NCBI RefSeq assembly: GCF_002960425.1
Contig: NZ_POIZ01000052.1
Span: forward strand, 62,001-126,000
Origin: Streptococcus suis
GTDB lineage: Bacteria > Bacillota > Bacilli > Lactobacillales > Streptococcaceae
Direction of reading: 5' to 3'
DNA: 64,000 bases
Numbering within the stretch: the first letter of the stretch is position 1; each line of letters opens with the position of its first letter. A program made the position numbers and the translations under genes. The notes under the pieces are model-generated. The model was not told where the DNA came from, made no database searches, and saw only the letters and a program-made list of their open reading frames with translations. Below, piece after piece: positions 1 to 7,863 of the stretch.

Positions 1-34
1 ATTGAAAGAATTAAATCCGAAATAGTGCTTTTGC

Positions 35-62
35 TTGACACCAGTAGTGTTTCTGGTATAAT
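35..62 (+). promoter_or_regulatory. Promoter of the toxI antitoxin RNA
   Basis: TTGACA at 35-40 and TATAAT at 57-62 are both perfect sigma-A hexamers with a 16-bp spacer. They stand just before the antitoxin repeats, so transcription would begin near 69. Confidence 0.8.
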
Positions 63-116
63 TTAATTAAAGGTAGTCGGAGAGTGATACCGACTCTAAA
101 AAGAAAATACTCTTAT

Positions 117-184
117 GGAGATTCCGTGCCTTACTGGAAGTTTTAATTTTGGAGATTCCGTGCCTTACTGGAAATTTTAAAAGG
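117..184 (+). repeat. Two tandem 34-nt antitoxin repeats
   Basis: Both units start GGAGATTCCGTGCCTTACTG and differ at one or two positions near the end (GGAAGTTTTAATTTT against GGAAATTTTAAAAGG). They are the putative ToxI units that bind the toxin; the second runs into the terminator stem. Confidence 0.85.
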
Positions 185-211
185 GGTTGTCGACGGGCAA
201 CCCTATTTTTT
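183..211 (+). terminator. Intrinsic terminator between toxI and toxN
   Basis: GGGTTG (184-189) pairs with CAACCC (198-203), followed by a T-run at 205-211. A leaky terminator here is typical of type III modules: it sets an excess of antitoxin RNA over toxin mRNA. Confidence 0.8.
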
Positions 212-242
212 GTAAGTGAGTGTAATATCAACTATGCATGAA

Positions 243-743
243 ATGAAATTTTATCAAATTGATACTAATTATCTGAATATGCTCCGTCAAATTGATGGAA
301 GAGTTCCGCATAATAAAGAATTTATTGGTCGTAAAGGGAAATCAAGACCGTATATTGGAGTGATGTTGTCGATTGACGGCATTGACTACTTTGTTCCTTT
401 AAGTTCCCAGAAAAAACGTTCTTCCTATGTAATGATGCCAATTTATGATGACAATAATAATCAAATCGCCACCTTGATGCTCAATAATATGTTACCAGTA
501 CCTTCGAAGTATAGAAAGCTATTAAATATGGATGGTGTAAAAATGACAGACCCGAAATATTTTGATTTGCTGATGAATGAATTAAATTTCTTACGTCCAA
601 GGAAAGACAGCATAAAATCAAGATGTGCCATCATTCGTTCTGTTAAGGTGGAAGGAAAAAATAAGCCACAGATAAATGAGAGGACAAAAGAATTTTGTTT
701 GGAGCTTACTGAGTTGGAAAAAGCCTACAAAGAAAATGAATAA
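243..743 (+). CDS. toxN: ToxN/AbiQ-family type III toxin endoribonuclease
   Basis: 166 aa from ATG 243 (MKFYQIDTNYLNMLRQIDG). In-frame GTG 216 and ATG 234 lie upstream, but family members start with the MKFY motif. The pattern of an MKFY start, RPYIGVMLSIDGIDYFVPLSS near residues 35-55 and a basic C-terminal half fits the ToxN_toxin family: a sequence-specific RNase that cuts cellular and phage RNA and its own antitoxin. The gene lies directly after the antitoxin repeats and terminator, the canonical type III order. No clear Shine-Dalgarno sequence is visible, consistent with low toxin expression. Likely role: abortive infection or plasmid/island maintenance. Family call is strong; subclass (ToxIN versus CptIN/TenpIN) follows from length and motif. 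Confidence 0.85.
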   Translation: MKFYQIDTNYLNMLRQIDGRVPHNKEFIGRKGKSRPYIGVMLSIDGIDYFVPLSSQKKRSSYVMMPIYDDNNNQIATLMLNNMLPVPSKYRKLLNMDGVKMTDPKYFDLLMNELNFLRPRKDSIKSRCAIIRSVKVEGKNKPQINERTKEFCLELTELEKAYKENE

Positions 744-744
744 G

Positions 745-784
745 AAACGGTTCATGACCATTTTAGGTTGTGATCCGTTTTTTG
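745..784 (+). terminator. Terminator after toxN
   Basis: AAACGG (745-750) pairs with CCGTTT (775-780) and inner bases 751-759 also pair with 766-774 (with wobble), giving a long hairpin followed by T residues. Confidence 0.8.
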
Positions 785-820
785 TCTAGTCTTTCTGGTA
801 GAAAGAACATCTAGTCATTT

Positions 821-1119
821 GTGGTCATTGACAAGGGCGAACAGGCTATGATCCTGGAGCAGTGAATGCCAAACTAAGCATCGCAGAAGCAGGAAAGGTT
901 CGAGAATTAGCCAAATTAATGTCTAAGTACAGTGGACAACAGATTGATTTTATTACCGAACAAAATGTTTATGATTATCGGAGTATTACTAGTATTGGTA
1001 AGGGATACGACTCAATTACTGAATTGCATTTCAATGCCTCTAATGGCAGTGCCAAAGGAACAGACTTCGGTAGCATTAAAAAGCCTCTCTTCATTTTTGG
1101 GTATTATGTTTCATGTTAA
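821..1119 (+). pseudogene. Remnant of an N-acetylmuramoyl-L-alanine amidase (phage-type lysin)
   Basis: Reading from 821 gives VVIDKG, then a frame change near 845, then DPGAVNAKLSIAEAGKVREL and, further on, ITELHFNAS with GTD. These match the metal-binding and core motifs of amidase_3 enzymes (ID.GHGG..DPGAV and E.HFNA). The usual GHGG is lost, the frame is shifted, and the protein ends soon after the HFNA motif in unrelated sequence. The longest open frame (GTG 862 to 1119) is therefore a broken fragment. It probably marks a decayed prophage or island next to the toxin-antitoxin module. Confidence 0.6.
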
Positions 1120-1127
1120 CTGTGTGG

Positions 1128-1133
1128 TATAAT
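1128..1133 (+). promoter_or_regulatory. Putative -10 element upstream of the HAD gene
   Basis: A perfect TATAAT lies 80 bp before the start at 1213. No good -35 hexamer is seen at the right distance. Confidence 0.4.
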
Positions 1134-1212
1134 AAAAGAAATTATACTAGGATTTTAGATTCACACCCTACTTGGTTTTTGCACCCCCTTGAAAGGGAAA
1201 AGGTTAGATTGT

Positions 1213-2037
1213 ATGATAAAGTTAATCGCAACAGATATGGACGGGACCTTCTTAGATGGTCAGGGCAGTTTTGACAAAGAGCGATTTTCGCGGATTTTGG
1301 ATAGACTGGAGGAGAAACATATTCCATTTGTCATCGCCAGTGGCAACGGAATAGCTAGGCTACTTCAACTCTTTAAAGGATTTGAGCAACGACTAATTTT
1401 TGTAGCGGATAATGGTTCCCATGTCTATCAAGCTGGTAAAACAGTGATTCGTCGGTCCATTCAACAAGGAGAAATCAAAGCAGTTTTAGAGTTTTTCCAA
1501 GGCCGTTGGGCAGAGGTCTGCCTAATGCTGTCTACGGAGAAGAACATTTATATGCAGGATGGAGCTGGAGTGCCTTTTGAGGGAACGGATTTGCCGATTG
1601 AACCGACACAGATGGCTGCTTTCCAGAGCCGTGTAACCTACTTAGACGACCTCAGTGCCTATCCAATAACTGAATCGATTTATAGGCTTGGGCTCTGGGT
1701 GCCAGAGGAGCAGGTGGTTCAGCTAATAGAACCCTTTAATCAGGCTTTCCAGGGTCAGCTGGTGGCTGTTACCAGTGGCTATGGCTCTATTGATATCTTG
1801 CCACAGGGTATTCACAAGGCTTGGGGCTTGGAACAGGTTTTGACTAGTTTGGATATCGAACCTGAACAGGTAATGGCCTTTGGGGATTCGGATAATGATA
1901 TCGAATTGTTGTCCTATGTTGGTGTTTCCTATGCCATGGAAAATGCGACAGACAAGGTCAAGCAAGTTGCCAAATACATGGCACCTAGCCATTTGGAAGC
2001 TGGTGTGTTTCAGGTGCTTGAGGAACTTGTTTTATAG
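1213..2037 (+). CDS. HAD superfamily (Cof-type, subfamily IIB) hydrolase
   Basis: 274 aa. ATG 1213 is preceded by an AAAAGG ribosome site at 1198-1203; an in-frame TTG at 1189 has none. HAD motif I is DMDGT in LIATDMDGTFLDG at the N-terminus (nucleophile Asp and acid/base Asp), motif II is the Ser in VIASGNG, and motif IV is GDSDNDIELL near the C-terminus. The long insert between motifs II and III is the C2B cap of Cof-type phosphatases, which act on sugar phosphates, flavin nucleotides or similar small phosphates. The substrate cannot be read from the sequence. It is a single gene ending in a terminator shared with the convergent ABC operon. Confidence 0.88.
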   Translation: MIKLIATDMDGTFLDGQGSFDKERFSRILDRLEEKHIPFVIASGNGIARLLQLFKGFEQRLIFVADNGSHVYQAGKTVIRRSIQQGEIKAVLEFFQGRWAEVCLMLSTEKNIYMQDGAGVPFEGTDLPIEPTQMAAFQSRVTYLDDLSAYPITESIYRLGLWVPEEQVVQLIEPFNQAFQGQLVAVTSGYGSIDILPQGIHKAWGLEQVLTSLDIEPEQVMAFGDSDNDIELLSYVGVSYAMENATDKVKQVAKYMAPSHLEAGVFQVLEELVL

Positions 2038-2049
2038 GTATATAAAAAA

Positions 2050-2085
2050 GCTAGCATTCTCTGGATGAAGAATGCTAGCTCTTTT
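2050..2085. terminator. Bidirectional terminator
   Basis: GCTAGCATTCT (2050-2060) pairs with its complement at 2070-2080. A T-rich tail follows on the plus strand and an A-run precedes it, so it can end both the HAD gene and the convergent ABC-2 operon. Confidence 0.85.
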
Positions 2086-2866
2086 AATTTCCTACGCTGG
2101 TGAACTTGGTCATACCATAGCGGAAGAGTTTATAATTGATAGAAAATAGGACCACTACCACCAGAGGTAAAGCTAGTCCCCACATGGACAAGTCTAGGAA
2201 GTAGAGGGCTGGGAAATAAGCGGTAAAGGCGTAGGGGAAAACAAAAATCAGCAGGATTTGAATGATTTTTGGATAGATGTTGAGGGGATACTGAGCCATT
2301 TGATTGAGGGAGAAAATCCCCATGGTCATAGGGAAAGATTCAACAATCCAAAAGGCTAGGGCCGTTGGCCCTAATTGAATGGCTGCATAGAGTAGGCCGA
2401 TACAAATGGCCACAAAGATTAGTAACATCAGTTTTCCCAAGCTCCACTCTAAGCCTAGTTCACTGGAAGCTTGTACAAGAGCGATAGAGCCGATAATGGT
2501 TGTTCCGATTCCTTGTGGTTGAATTCGTTCACAGATAAGTTGAAAAAGAGGGTTGACAGGCATGAGGAGGAGGCGTTCAAATTCGCCTTGTCGGATGTAG
2601 CGACTGCCAAACATCCAGAGATTATCAAAGAAAATCAAGTGAATGGAGCGTCCGACGGTCGCTATTCCATAGATAAAAAGCATTTGACCGTAGTTGAAAC
2701 CAGCGATTTCCTTGATGTTTCCAAAGAGAATATTGAGGAAAATCAAGTAGACAATTTGTTCAATCAAAGAGGAGAAAAGCCCGATGAAGAAGTCCACCCG
2801 AAAGGACATCTGGGCCATCATGTAGACCTTGATGTTATATAGATAGAGGTTGATATATTTCTTCAT
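2084..2866 (-). CDS. ABC-2 family exporter permease (second permease)
   Basis: 260 aa from the ATG at 2866, chosen because GGAGG lies just before it, inside the end of the upstream gene; a longer frame from 2887 lacks such a site. About six hydrophobic segments. The FIYGIATVGRSIHLIFFD and IRQGEFERLLLMPVNPLFQL regions are characteristic of the ABC2_membrane_6 (DUF990-like) family. It is the last gene of an ATPase-permease-permease operon and starts one base after the stop of the first permease. The complex probably exports a lipid, drug or peptide; substrate unknown. Confidence 0.85.
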   Translation of the reverse strand: MKKYINLYLYNIKVYMMAQMSFRVDFFIGLFSSLIEQIVYLIFLNILFGNIKEIAGFNYGQMLFIYGIATVGRSIHLIFFDNLWMFGSRYIRQGEFERLLLMPVNPLFQLICERIQPQGIGTTIIGSIALVQASSELGLEWSLGKLMLLIFVAICIGLLYAAIQLGPTALAFWIVESFPMTMGIFSLNQMAQYPLNIYPKIIQILLIFVFPYAFTAYFPALYFLDLSMWGLALPLVVVVLFSINYKLFRYGMTKFTSVGN

Positions 2867-2867
2867 G

Positions 2868-3647
2868 TTAACCTCCAAAAATGACAATACGACGCTTGGC
2901 CTGAGACCAAAGAGCAGCGATGAAGCAGGCTAGAATGGGTATCCAGACAACTTGCAACCCCAAAGCAGTTAGATCGCTTTCCTGTCCCAATAAAATGGAA
3001 ACTGGGACGTTAACCGCATAATTATAGGGAAGGAGTTTCAAAAAGTTTTCCACAGCCTGTGGATAGAAGCTGAGTGGCAATAGTGCCCCCGAGGCTAGAT
3101 TGAAAAGTCCCATTCTCAGAAGCATGACTCCCCAGGCGTTGACTGTAAAAAATGCCAAAAAACCAAAAGCCATATCCAGTAGTTGAACGATAAACATCCC
3201 GAGGATGGAGCTGACTAGAAAGAGCAAAATAGTTTTTCCGTCAGGTAGATAAAAATCCTGATGAACAAGTAAGATGCCGATAAATACGATGGCAAATTTT
3301 ATCAGTTCCAAGAGCTTATTTCCAAGGTCTTTGAAAAAGAGGGCTAGAATAAAGGAATAGGGTCTGAGAAATTCTCCAGCAATGCTTCCTTTTAAAATGC
3401 TATGGGACAAATCTTCTCCGAGTGAGAAAGAATTTAAACTGGCTAGTAGATTAGCAAAGATAATGTAGGTGGTAAAGGTTTGTAGGGTAAAGCCATTGAC
3501 TTCTGGTTGAGTGAAGAAAATGGTTTTCCAGACATAGAGAGCTACCATAATCTTCACTGCCAGTGAAACGAAGGTAGCCAGAAAGAAAGCCTTATACTGC
3601 ATAGCATTCATCATGGTCAGGCGGGTCATGTAGAGATATTTACGCAT
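2868..3647 (-). CDS. ABC-2 family exporter permease (first permease)
   Basis: 259 aa from ATG 3647 (MRKYLYMTRLTMMNAMQ). The start overlaps the end of the ATPase gene by 8 bp and has GAGGAGG just upstream, so translation is coupled. Around six membrane segments; the middle part SILKGSIAGEFLRPYSFILAL matches the conserved loop of ABC2_membrane_6 permeases, homologous to the partner encoded next. The two would form a heterodimeric channel with the ATPase. Confidence 0.85.
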   Translation of the reverse strand: MRKYLYMTRLTMMNAMQYKAFFLATFVSLAVKIMVALYVWKTIFFTQPEVNGFTLQTFTTYIIFANLLASLNSFSLGEDLSHSILKGSIAGEFLRPYSFILALFFKDLGNKLLELIKFAIVFIGILLVHQDFYLPDGKTILLFLVSSILGMFIVQLLDMAFGFLAFFTVNAWGVMLLRMGLFNLASGALLPLSFYPQAVENFLKLLPYNYAVNVPVSILLGQESDLTALGLQVVWIPILACFIAALWSQAKRRIVIFGG

Positions 3648-4623
3648 GGATACCCTCCTCATAAATTTGGCGGACCATGGTTTCGATTTCCAATTCTTTC
3701 ATGGTAACATCCTCAATGGCATAATGATTGAATACTTGCTCAATTACCTGGGCACTGGTCCAAAGCTTGCTTTGATAATGGATTTCAAAATGGAAGTCAT
3801 CCAATTGCTCAAACTCCCAGCCATCCACTTGCAAGGCTTTTTCAATTGGTTTTTCTGTGGAGAAGAGAATGGTTTTCACTGTGGAAAAGCGTTCCTTGAG
3901 GACGGTCAGTGAACCATCGTAGACCTTCTTGCCCTTATCAATGATAAAAATCCGCTCACAGAGGCTTTCGATGTCCTTCATATCGTGGGAGGTAATCAGA
4001 AAAGTTGTTTGGTATTGCTGGTTCATATAGCGAATGAAGGAGCGAATGGTCTCCTTGACGCTGGCATCCAAGCCAATGGTTGGCTCATCTAAAAAGACAA
4101 CAGCAGGCTGGTGGATAAAGATAGCCGCAAATTCACAGCGAACCCGTTGGCCAAGTGAAAGATTACGAATGGGTTGTTTCATGATATCTGCCAAGTCCAA
4201 TAGGTCAATCAAGACAGCTAATCTTTCTTTGAAAATCTTATCTGGGACATCGTAGATTTTTGCGTGAAGGATAAAAGATTCCTGAACAGGCAAGTTCCAG
4301 TCCAAGTGAGATTTTTGTCCAAAGAGAACGCCGATTTGCTTATTGACAGCTTTACGGTTTTCTTGAGGGTTGAGCCCATTGATGCGGACTGAGCCTTGGT
4401 CTGGGAAGAGAACGCCGGTCAGCATTTTGATGGTGGTGGATTTACCAGAACCGTTGGAGCCGATATAGCCGATAATTTCTCCTTTTCCTACCTGTAAGGA
4501 AATGTCTTGAACAGCAGGAATGGCCTTTTTCTTGGGCTTGAAAAAGGCCTTAATCGAACCTTTTAGCCCGACTTCCTTATCAATGATGGAATAGGTTTTG
4601 GATAAATGCTGCGCTTCTATCAT
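3640..4623 (-). CDS. ABC-2 type exporter ATP-binding protein
   Basis: 327 aa. Walker A GSNGSGKST near residue 55, signature LSLGQR near 155, Walker B VVFLDEPTIGLD near 180, H-loop in LITSHDM. The 80-residue tail after the nucleotide-binding domain is usual for exporters paired with ABC2_membrane_6 permeases. AAAAGGAG lies before the ATG. It is the first gene of the three-gene operon and energises the two permeases. A CcpA-type cre box between its -10 element and the start suggests sugar-dependent repression. Confidence 0.9.
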   Translation of the reverse strand: MIEAQHLSKTYSIIDKEVGLKGSIKAFFKPKKKAIPAVQDISLQVGKGEIIGYIGSNGSGKSTTIKMLTGVLFPDQGSVRINGLNPQENRKAVNKQIGVLFGQKSHLDWNLPVQESFILHAKIYDVPDKIFKERLAVLIDLLDLADIMKQPIRNLSLGQRVRCEFAAIFIHQPAVVFLDEPTIGLDASVKETIRSFIRYMNQQYQTTFLITSHDMKDIESLCERIFIIDKGKKVYDGSLTVLKERFSTVKTILFSTEKPIEKALQVDGWEFEQLDDFHFEIHYQSKLWTSAQVIEQVFNHYAIEDVTMKELEIETMVRQIYEEGIHA

Positions 4624-4638
4624 ATCTATCTCCTTTTA

Positions 4639-4668
4639 AGAAAACGTTTGCACGATATAGCTATTATA
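4639..4668 (-). promoter_or_regulatory. Promoter -10 and cre site of the ABC-2 operon
   Basis: On the minus strand TATAAT lies at 4668-4663. GTGCAAACGTTTTCT (4653-4639) follows it and matches the CcpA cre consensus WTGNAANCGNWNNCW at 14 of 15 positions. The box is downstream of the -10, where a bound CcpA would block elongation. Confidence 0.55.
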
Positions 4669-4704
4669 CCATATTTCTTAAGTTGTGAAGGCAGAAAATA
4701 ATGT

Positions 4705-5235
4705 TTACGGTAACATTTTGATTAGAAAATCCGTCATGAATTGAGGTGATTCTTGCTTCCCATTTTTTATCCATACCTGCATGATACCGAAGAAGGCATG
4801 TGAAAAATAAATACTACGGTATTCTTTTTCCTTTTCTGATAATGGTTCTTTGAAATATTCTTTCAAATCCCTTGCAATCAATATGCGGACCTTATGGATT
4901 AGAAATTGTTGAATTTCTTGTGTACCATGATGACTGAGTAAGGCAGAAAGGAGTTGTTCTCGATAAAGTAATTGAAAAATTTCTAAAAAAACTTGTGTTC
5001 TATTCTGCCCATGACGGTCAAAAATGTATTCGAATTGATGAAATAAATCTTTTTGATAGGCCTCAATCAATTCATATTTATCCTTATAATGTGTATAAAA
5101 ACTGGAACGGCTGATGCCGGCTTGACTTGCCAGGTGTGTGGTTGTAATTTCGTTAAAAGGTTGCGATTCAAGACAAGTAATCATGGCTTCTAAAATTGCC
5201 TGACGTGTCCGTTCTTTTCTATTATCTGTTCCCAT
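4705..5235 (-). CDS. TetR family transcriptional regulator
   Basis: 176 aa. The N-terminal helix-turn-helix (residues 8-55, RTRQAILEAMITCLES through ISRSSFYTHYKDKYELIEAY) is a typical TetR_N domain; the C-terminal half is the ligand/dimer part and resembles small TetR proteins of the TetR_C DhaS-like type. AAAAGGAG precedes the ATG. It is divergent from the YhgE/Pip gene, and two copies of a TTTRGACA-N3-TGTCTAAA palindrome lie between them, so it most likely represses both genes. The inducer is not evident. Confidence 0.9.
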   Translation of the reverse strand: MGTDNRKERTRQAILEAMITCLESQPFNEITTTHLASQAGISRSSFYTHYKDKYELIEAYQKDLFHQFEYIFDRHGQNRTQVFLEIFQLLYREQLLSALLSHHGTQEIQQFLIHKVRILIARDLKEYFKEPLSEKEKEYRSIYFSHAFFGIMQVWIKNGKQESPQFMTDFLIKMLP

Positions 5236-5253
5236 AATTTCTCCTTTTGAACA

Positions 5254-5276
5254 TTTTTAGACACAGTGTCTAAAAA
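5254..5276. promoter_or_regulatory. TetR operator 1 (perfect palindrome)
   Basis: TTTTTAGACAC (5254-5264), one central base, and GTGTCTAAAAA (5266-5276): a perfect 11+1+11 palindrome 19 bp upstream of the TetR start codon. It is well placed for autorepression. Confidence 0.75.
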
Positions 5277-5290
5277 CAGTTCTTCTGACT

Positions 5291-5351
5291 TGATTTTGAA
5301 ATTGATACTTGTATAATGTATTTTATCAGTTTTTGGACAGTATGTCTAAAG
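5291..5351 (+). promoter_or_regulatory. Promoter and operator 2 of the YhgE/Pip gene
   Basis: TTGATT (5291-5296), 16-bp spacer, TATAAT (5313-5318). Just downstream TTTGGACA (5333-5340), GTA, TGTCTAAA (5344-5351) repeats the operator 1 core with a single mismatch and the same 3-bp centre. A repressor there would cover the transcription start and reach the ribosome site. Confidence 0.75.
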
Positions 5352-5360
5352 GAGTTGTTT

Positions 5361-7820
5361 ATGTTACAAAAAGTAAAGAATATTTTCAAAAAACCAATGA
5401 CTTTGGTTACCATTATTGGTGTTGCCTGTGTCCCAGCCTTATATAACATTAGTTTCCTAACCTCAATGTGGGACCCTTACGGTCGACTAGACCAGCTGCC
5501 TGTAGCAGTTGTCAATCAAGACCAATCGGCGAGCTTTCAAGATAAAACCCTCACCATTGGTGATGATATGGTGGACAATATGAAAGAGAGCAAGAGTCTG
5601 GATTTCCACTTTGTATCAGAAAAAGATGCAGAAAAAGGTTTGGAAGAAGGGGACTATTATATGGTCATTACCCTACCAGAAGATTTGTCAGAAAAAGCTT
5701 CTAGTCTCTTGACGAATCAGCCTGAACCGATAACGATTTCCTATCAAACATCTAAAGGTCACAGCTTTGTTGCTTCTAAGATGGGCGAATCAGCTATGGA
5801 GAAATTAAAGACATCTGTTTCAGAGACAATTACCGAAACATACACAACTGCTGTATTTGACAGTATGAGAGAAATTCAAAACGGCATGGTCGAGGCGGCA
5901 GATGGTAGCCAACAATTAACAAATGGTGCTAGTCAATTGGAATCAGGTAGTGAAACACTTTCAAATGGACTGACTACTTTAACGACTTCGGGCCAATCAC
6001 TCGTGTCAGGAGCAAATCAATTGGCCACCGGAGTAGTGTCTTACACAGATGGAGTTAATCAAGCTGCAACAGGTAGTCAAACACTTGCCAGTGGCTTAAC
6101 GACTTACACAAATGGGGTAGCTAGTCTTGCTTCAGGTGCGGAGCAATTAAATGCCAATTCCTCTCAGCTCATCGCTGGAGTGGGACAATTGCAATCAGGA
6201 GCCAGTCAGGTTGAACAACTGGTAACAGGGGCCAATCAATTGCAGGCAGGCTTGGAGCAACTCGCTAGTTCAACCAGTTTGTCTGCTGAACAGTCTAGTC
6301 AAATACAGGCCTTATTGACTGGACTTCCTCAGTTGCAGGCGGCCATCAATCAATTAAATGATAGCCTATCAAGTATCGGAGGACTTGCAGTTGATACCTC
6401 TACTCTATCTAGCCTCTTGACGGAGATGGGGGCCCAGGCTCAAGGCTTGTTGACAGCAGCCCAAGCTGATAAAACAGCCGGCATTGAAGCCTTGCAAGCA
6501 ACGGCTACCTATCAACACTTGCCAGCTGATCAGCAAGCTGAATTGGTTGGCGCCCTCCAAAATTCACCTTCGGCAACAGCGGCAGTAGCCCAAACGATTT
6601 TGATTCAATTGTCTCAGCTCAGTCAAACTCTTTCTAGCTTACAAAGTCTTTCTGGCATGGAAACACAAATGAGCCAGCTACAATCAGCTGTCGGTCAGAT
6701 CAACACGGCTGCCAATCAAGCATTGCCAGGTGCCACAACAGCCATTGAAAACCTATCAAGTGGCTTGAGTCAGGTTAACACCGCCTTGAACCAACAAGTT
6801 CTACCAGGAACTCAAGCCTTGACGAGTGGTGTGAGTCAACTTCAAACGCAATTATCAAATGGAGCGAGTCAACTCATGTCAGGAGTAACAGCCTATACCG
6901 CAGGTGTTGCCCAATTAGCAGAGGGTGGAGCCCAGTTGGTTGCGAATAATAGTAGTATCCAATCAGGAGGTGGCCAGTTAGCATCAGGATTGGCAACTTT
7001 AACATCCAACTCCAATCAGCTTGTCAGTGGTTCAGGACAACTGGCTTCTGGAAGTCAGCAATTGATTTCTGGTGCAGATCAGTTGGCCAGTGGCGGACAA
7101 ACCCTTACAAGCGGTATTTCCAGTCTTCGTACAGGTAGTGAAACCCTAACGAATTCACTCAGCTCTGCCAGTCAACAACTATCAGTCGTATCTGTAGAAG
7201 ATAAAAATGCACAAGCAGTTTCTCAACCAGTCACCTTGGAACACAGTGACCAAGATGATGTGAAGACCAACGGTGTTGGAATGGCTCCTTACATGGTATC
7301 TGTTGCCCTAATGGTTGCAGCTTTATCTGCGAATGTTATTTTTGTCAAACACATTGATAATCGTTCCTACAAAAATCGTTGGGATTGGGCTAAAGGGAAA
7401 CTCTTATTGAATGGCGCAATTGCCAGTCTGGCAGCACTGATTTTATATGGAGTTCTTCTGTTAATTGGGGTTGAACCGGCTCATCCAATGGCAACCTTGG
7501 GATTAATCCTCTTGGCCTCATGGACCTTTATGGTACTCGTTACAGCCTTGGTGGGTTGGAACAATCGTTTCGGATCCTTCGCAAGTTTAATTATCTTGTT
7601 ACTACAGCTTGGATCAAGTGCAGGTACCTACCCAATTGAACTCAGCCCACGCTTCTTCCAAGTCATTCAGCCCTATCTTCCAATGACCTATTCTGTTTCA
7701 GGTCTTCGTCAAACCATTTCTATGGTTGGAAATAGTAGTCATCAAGTTTGGATACTGATCTTCTTCTTAGTAGGCTTTATGGGACTAGGTCTCTTGATTT
7801 ATAATCAAAAAGATGAATAA
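5361..7820 (+). CDS. YhgE/Pip family membrane protein
   Basis: 819 aa from ATG 5361, with AAAGGAG at 5349-5355; an earlier in-frame ATG at 5316 has none and would overlap the promoter. One N-terminal membrane segment (around residues 18-38, ending in YNISFLTSMWDPYGRLDQLPVAVVNQD) is the conserved YhgE/Pip N-domain. A roughly 450-residue extracellular part follows, made of Leu/Ser/Gly-rich repeats of the form QLxSGxxxL, predicted as long coiled coil. Four or more C-terminal membrane helices of the ABC-2 type complete it. Homologues include Lactococcus Pip (phage adsorption receptor) and Bacillus YhgE. Its own function is unclear; the TetR neighbour suggests induction by a membrane stress or small molecule. 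Confidence 0.88.
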   Translation: MLQKVKNIFKKPMTLVTIIGVACVPALYNISFLTSMWDPYGRLDQLPVAVVNQDQSASFQDKTLTIGDDMVDNMKESKSLDFHFVSEKDAEKGLEEGDYYMVITLPEDLSEKASSLLTNQPEPITISYQTSKGHSFVASKMGESAMEKLKTSVSETITETYTTAVFDSMREIQNGMVEAADGSQQLTNGASQLESGSETLSNGLTTLTTSGQSLVSGANQLATGVVSYTDGVNQAATGSQTLASGLTTYTNGVASLASGAEQLNANSSQLIAGVGQLQSGASQVEQLVTGANQLQAGLEQLASSTSLSAEQSSQIQALLTGLPQLQAAINQLNDSLSSIGGLAVDTSTLSSLLTEMGAQAQGLLTAAQADKTAGIEALQATATYQHLPADQQAELVGALQNSPSATAAVAQTILIQLSQLSQTLSSLQSLSGMETQMSQLQSAVGQINTAANQALPGATTAIENLSSGLSQVNTALNQQVLPGTQALTSGVSQLQTQLSNGASQLMSGVTAYTAGVAQLAEGGAQLVANNSSIQSGGGQLASGLATLTSNSNQLVSGSGQLASGSQQLISGADQLASGGQTLTSGISSLRTGSETLTNSLSSASQQLSVVSVEDKNAQAVSQPVTLEHSDQDDVKTNGVGMAPYMVSVALMVAALSANVIFVKHIDNRSYKNRWDWAKGKLLLNGAIASLAALILYGVLLLIGVEPAHPMATLGLILLASWTFMVLVTALVGWNNRFGSFASLIILLLQLGSSAGTYPIELSPRFFQVIQPYLPMTYSVSGLRQTISMVGNSSHQVWILIFFLVGFMGLGLLIYNQKDE

Positions 7821-7825
7821 TAAGC

Positions 7826-7860
7826 AAACCAACTGCTCTATATGAACAGTTGGTTTTATT
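7826..7860. terminator. Bidirectional terminator
   Basis: AAACCAACTG (7826-7835) pairs with CAGTTGGTTT (7847-7856), flanked by T and A tracts, between the Pip gene and the convergent DUF4097 gene. Confidence 0.85.
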
Positions 7861-7863
7861 AAT

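Larger units (their letters stand above)
69..211 (+). ncRNA. toxI: ToxI-like type III antitoxin RNA precursor
   Basis: This non-coding stretch lies between a perfect promoter and the toxin gene. It begins with a small hairpin (75-80 pairing with 90-95), then holds two 34-nt direct repeats (117-150 and 151-184), then an intrinsic terminator. In type III systems the toxin RNase cuts such a repeat transcript into units that fold as pseudoknots and inhibit it. Known members (ToxI, AntiQ) have about 3 to 5.5 units of 34-36 nt, so two units is short. The exact RNA ends are inferred. Confidence 0.78.

Noticed and set aside
117..184. Direct repeats as a CRISPR array
   Set aside because: Only two units, adjacent without spacers, next to a ToxN-type gene; they fit a type III antitoxin.
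862..1119. 85-aa open frame as a real gene
   Set aside because: It is the shifted tail of an amidase; the expected N-terminal motif lies in another frame just upstream.
2471..2842. 123-aa acidic ORF on the plus strand
   Set aside because: Antisense shadow of the ABC permease gene; no ribosome site and odd composition.
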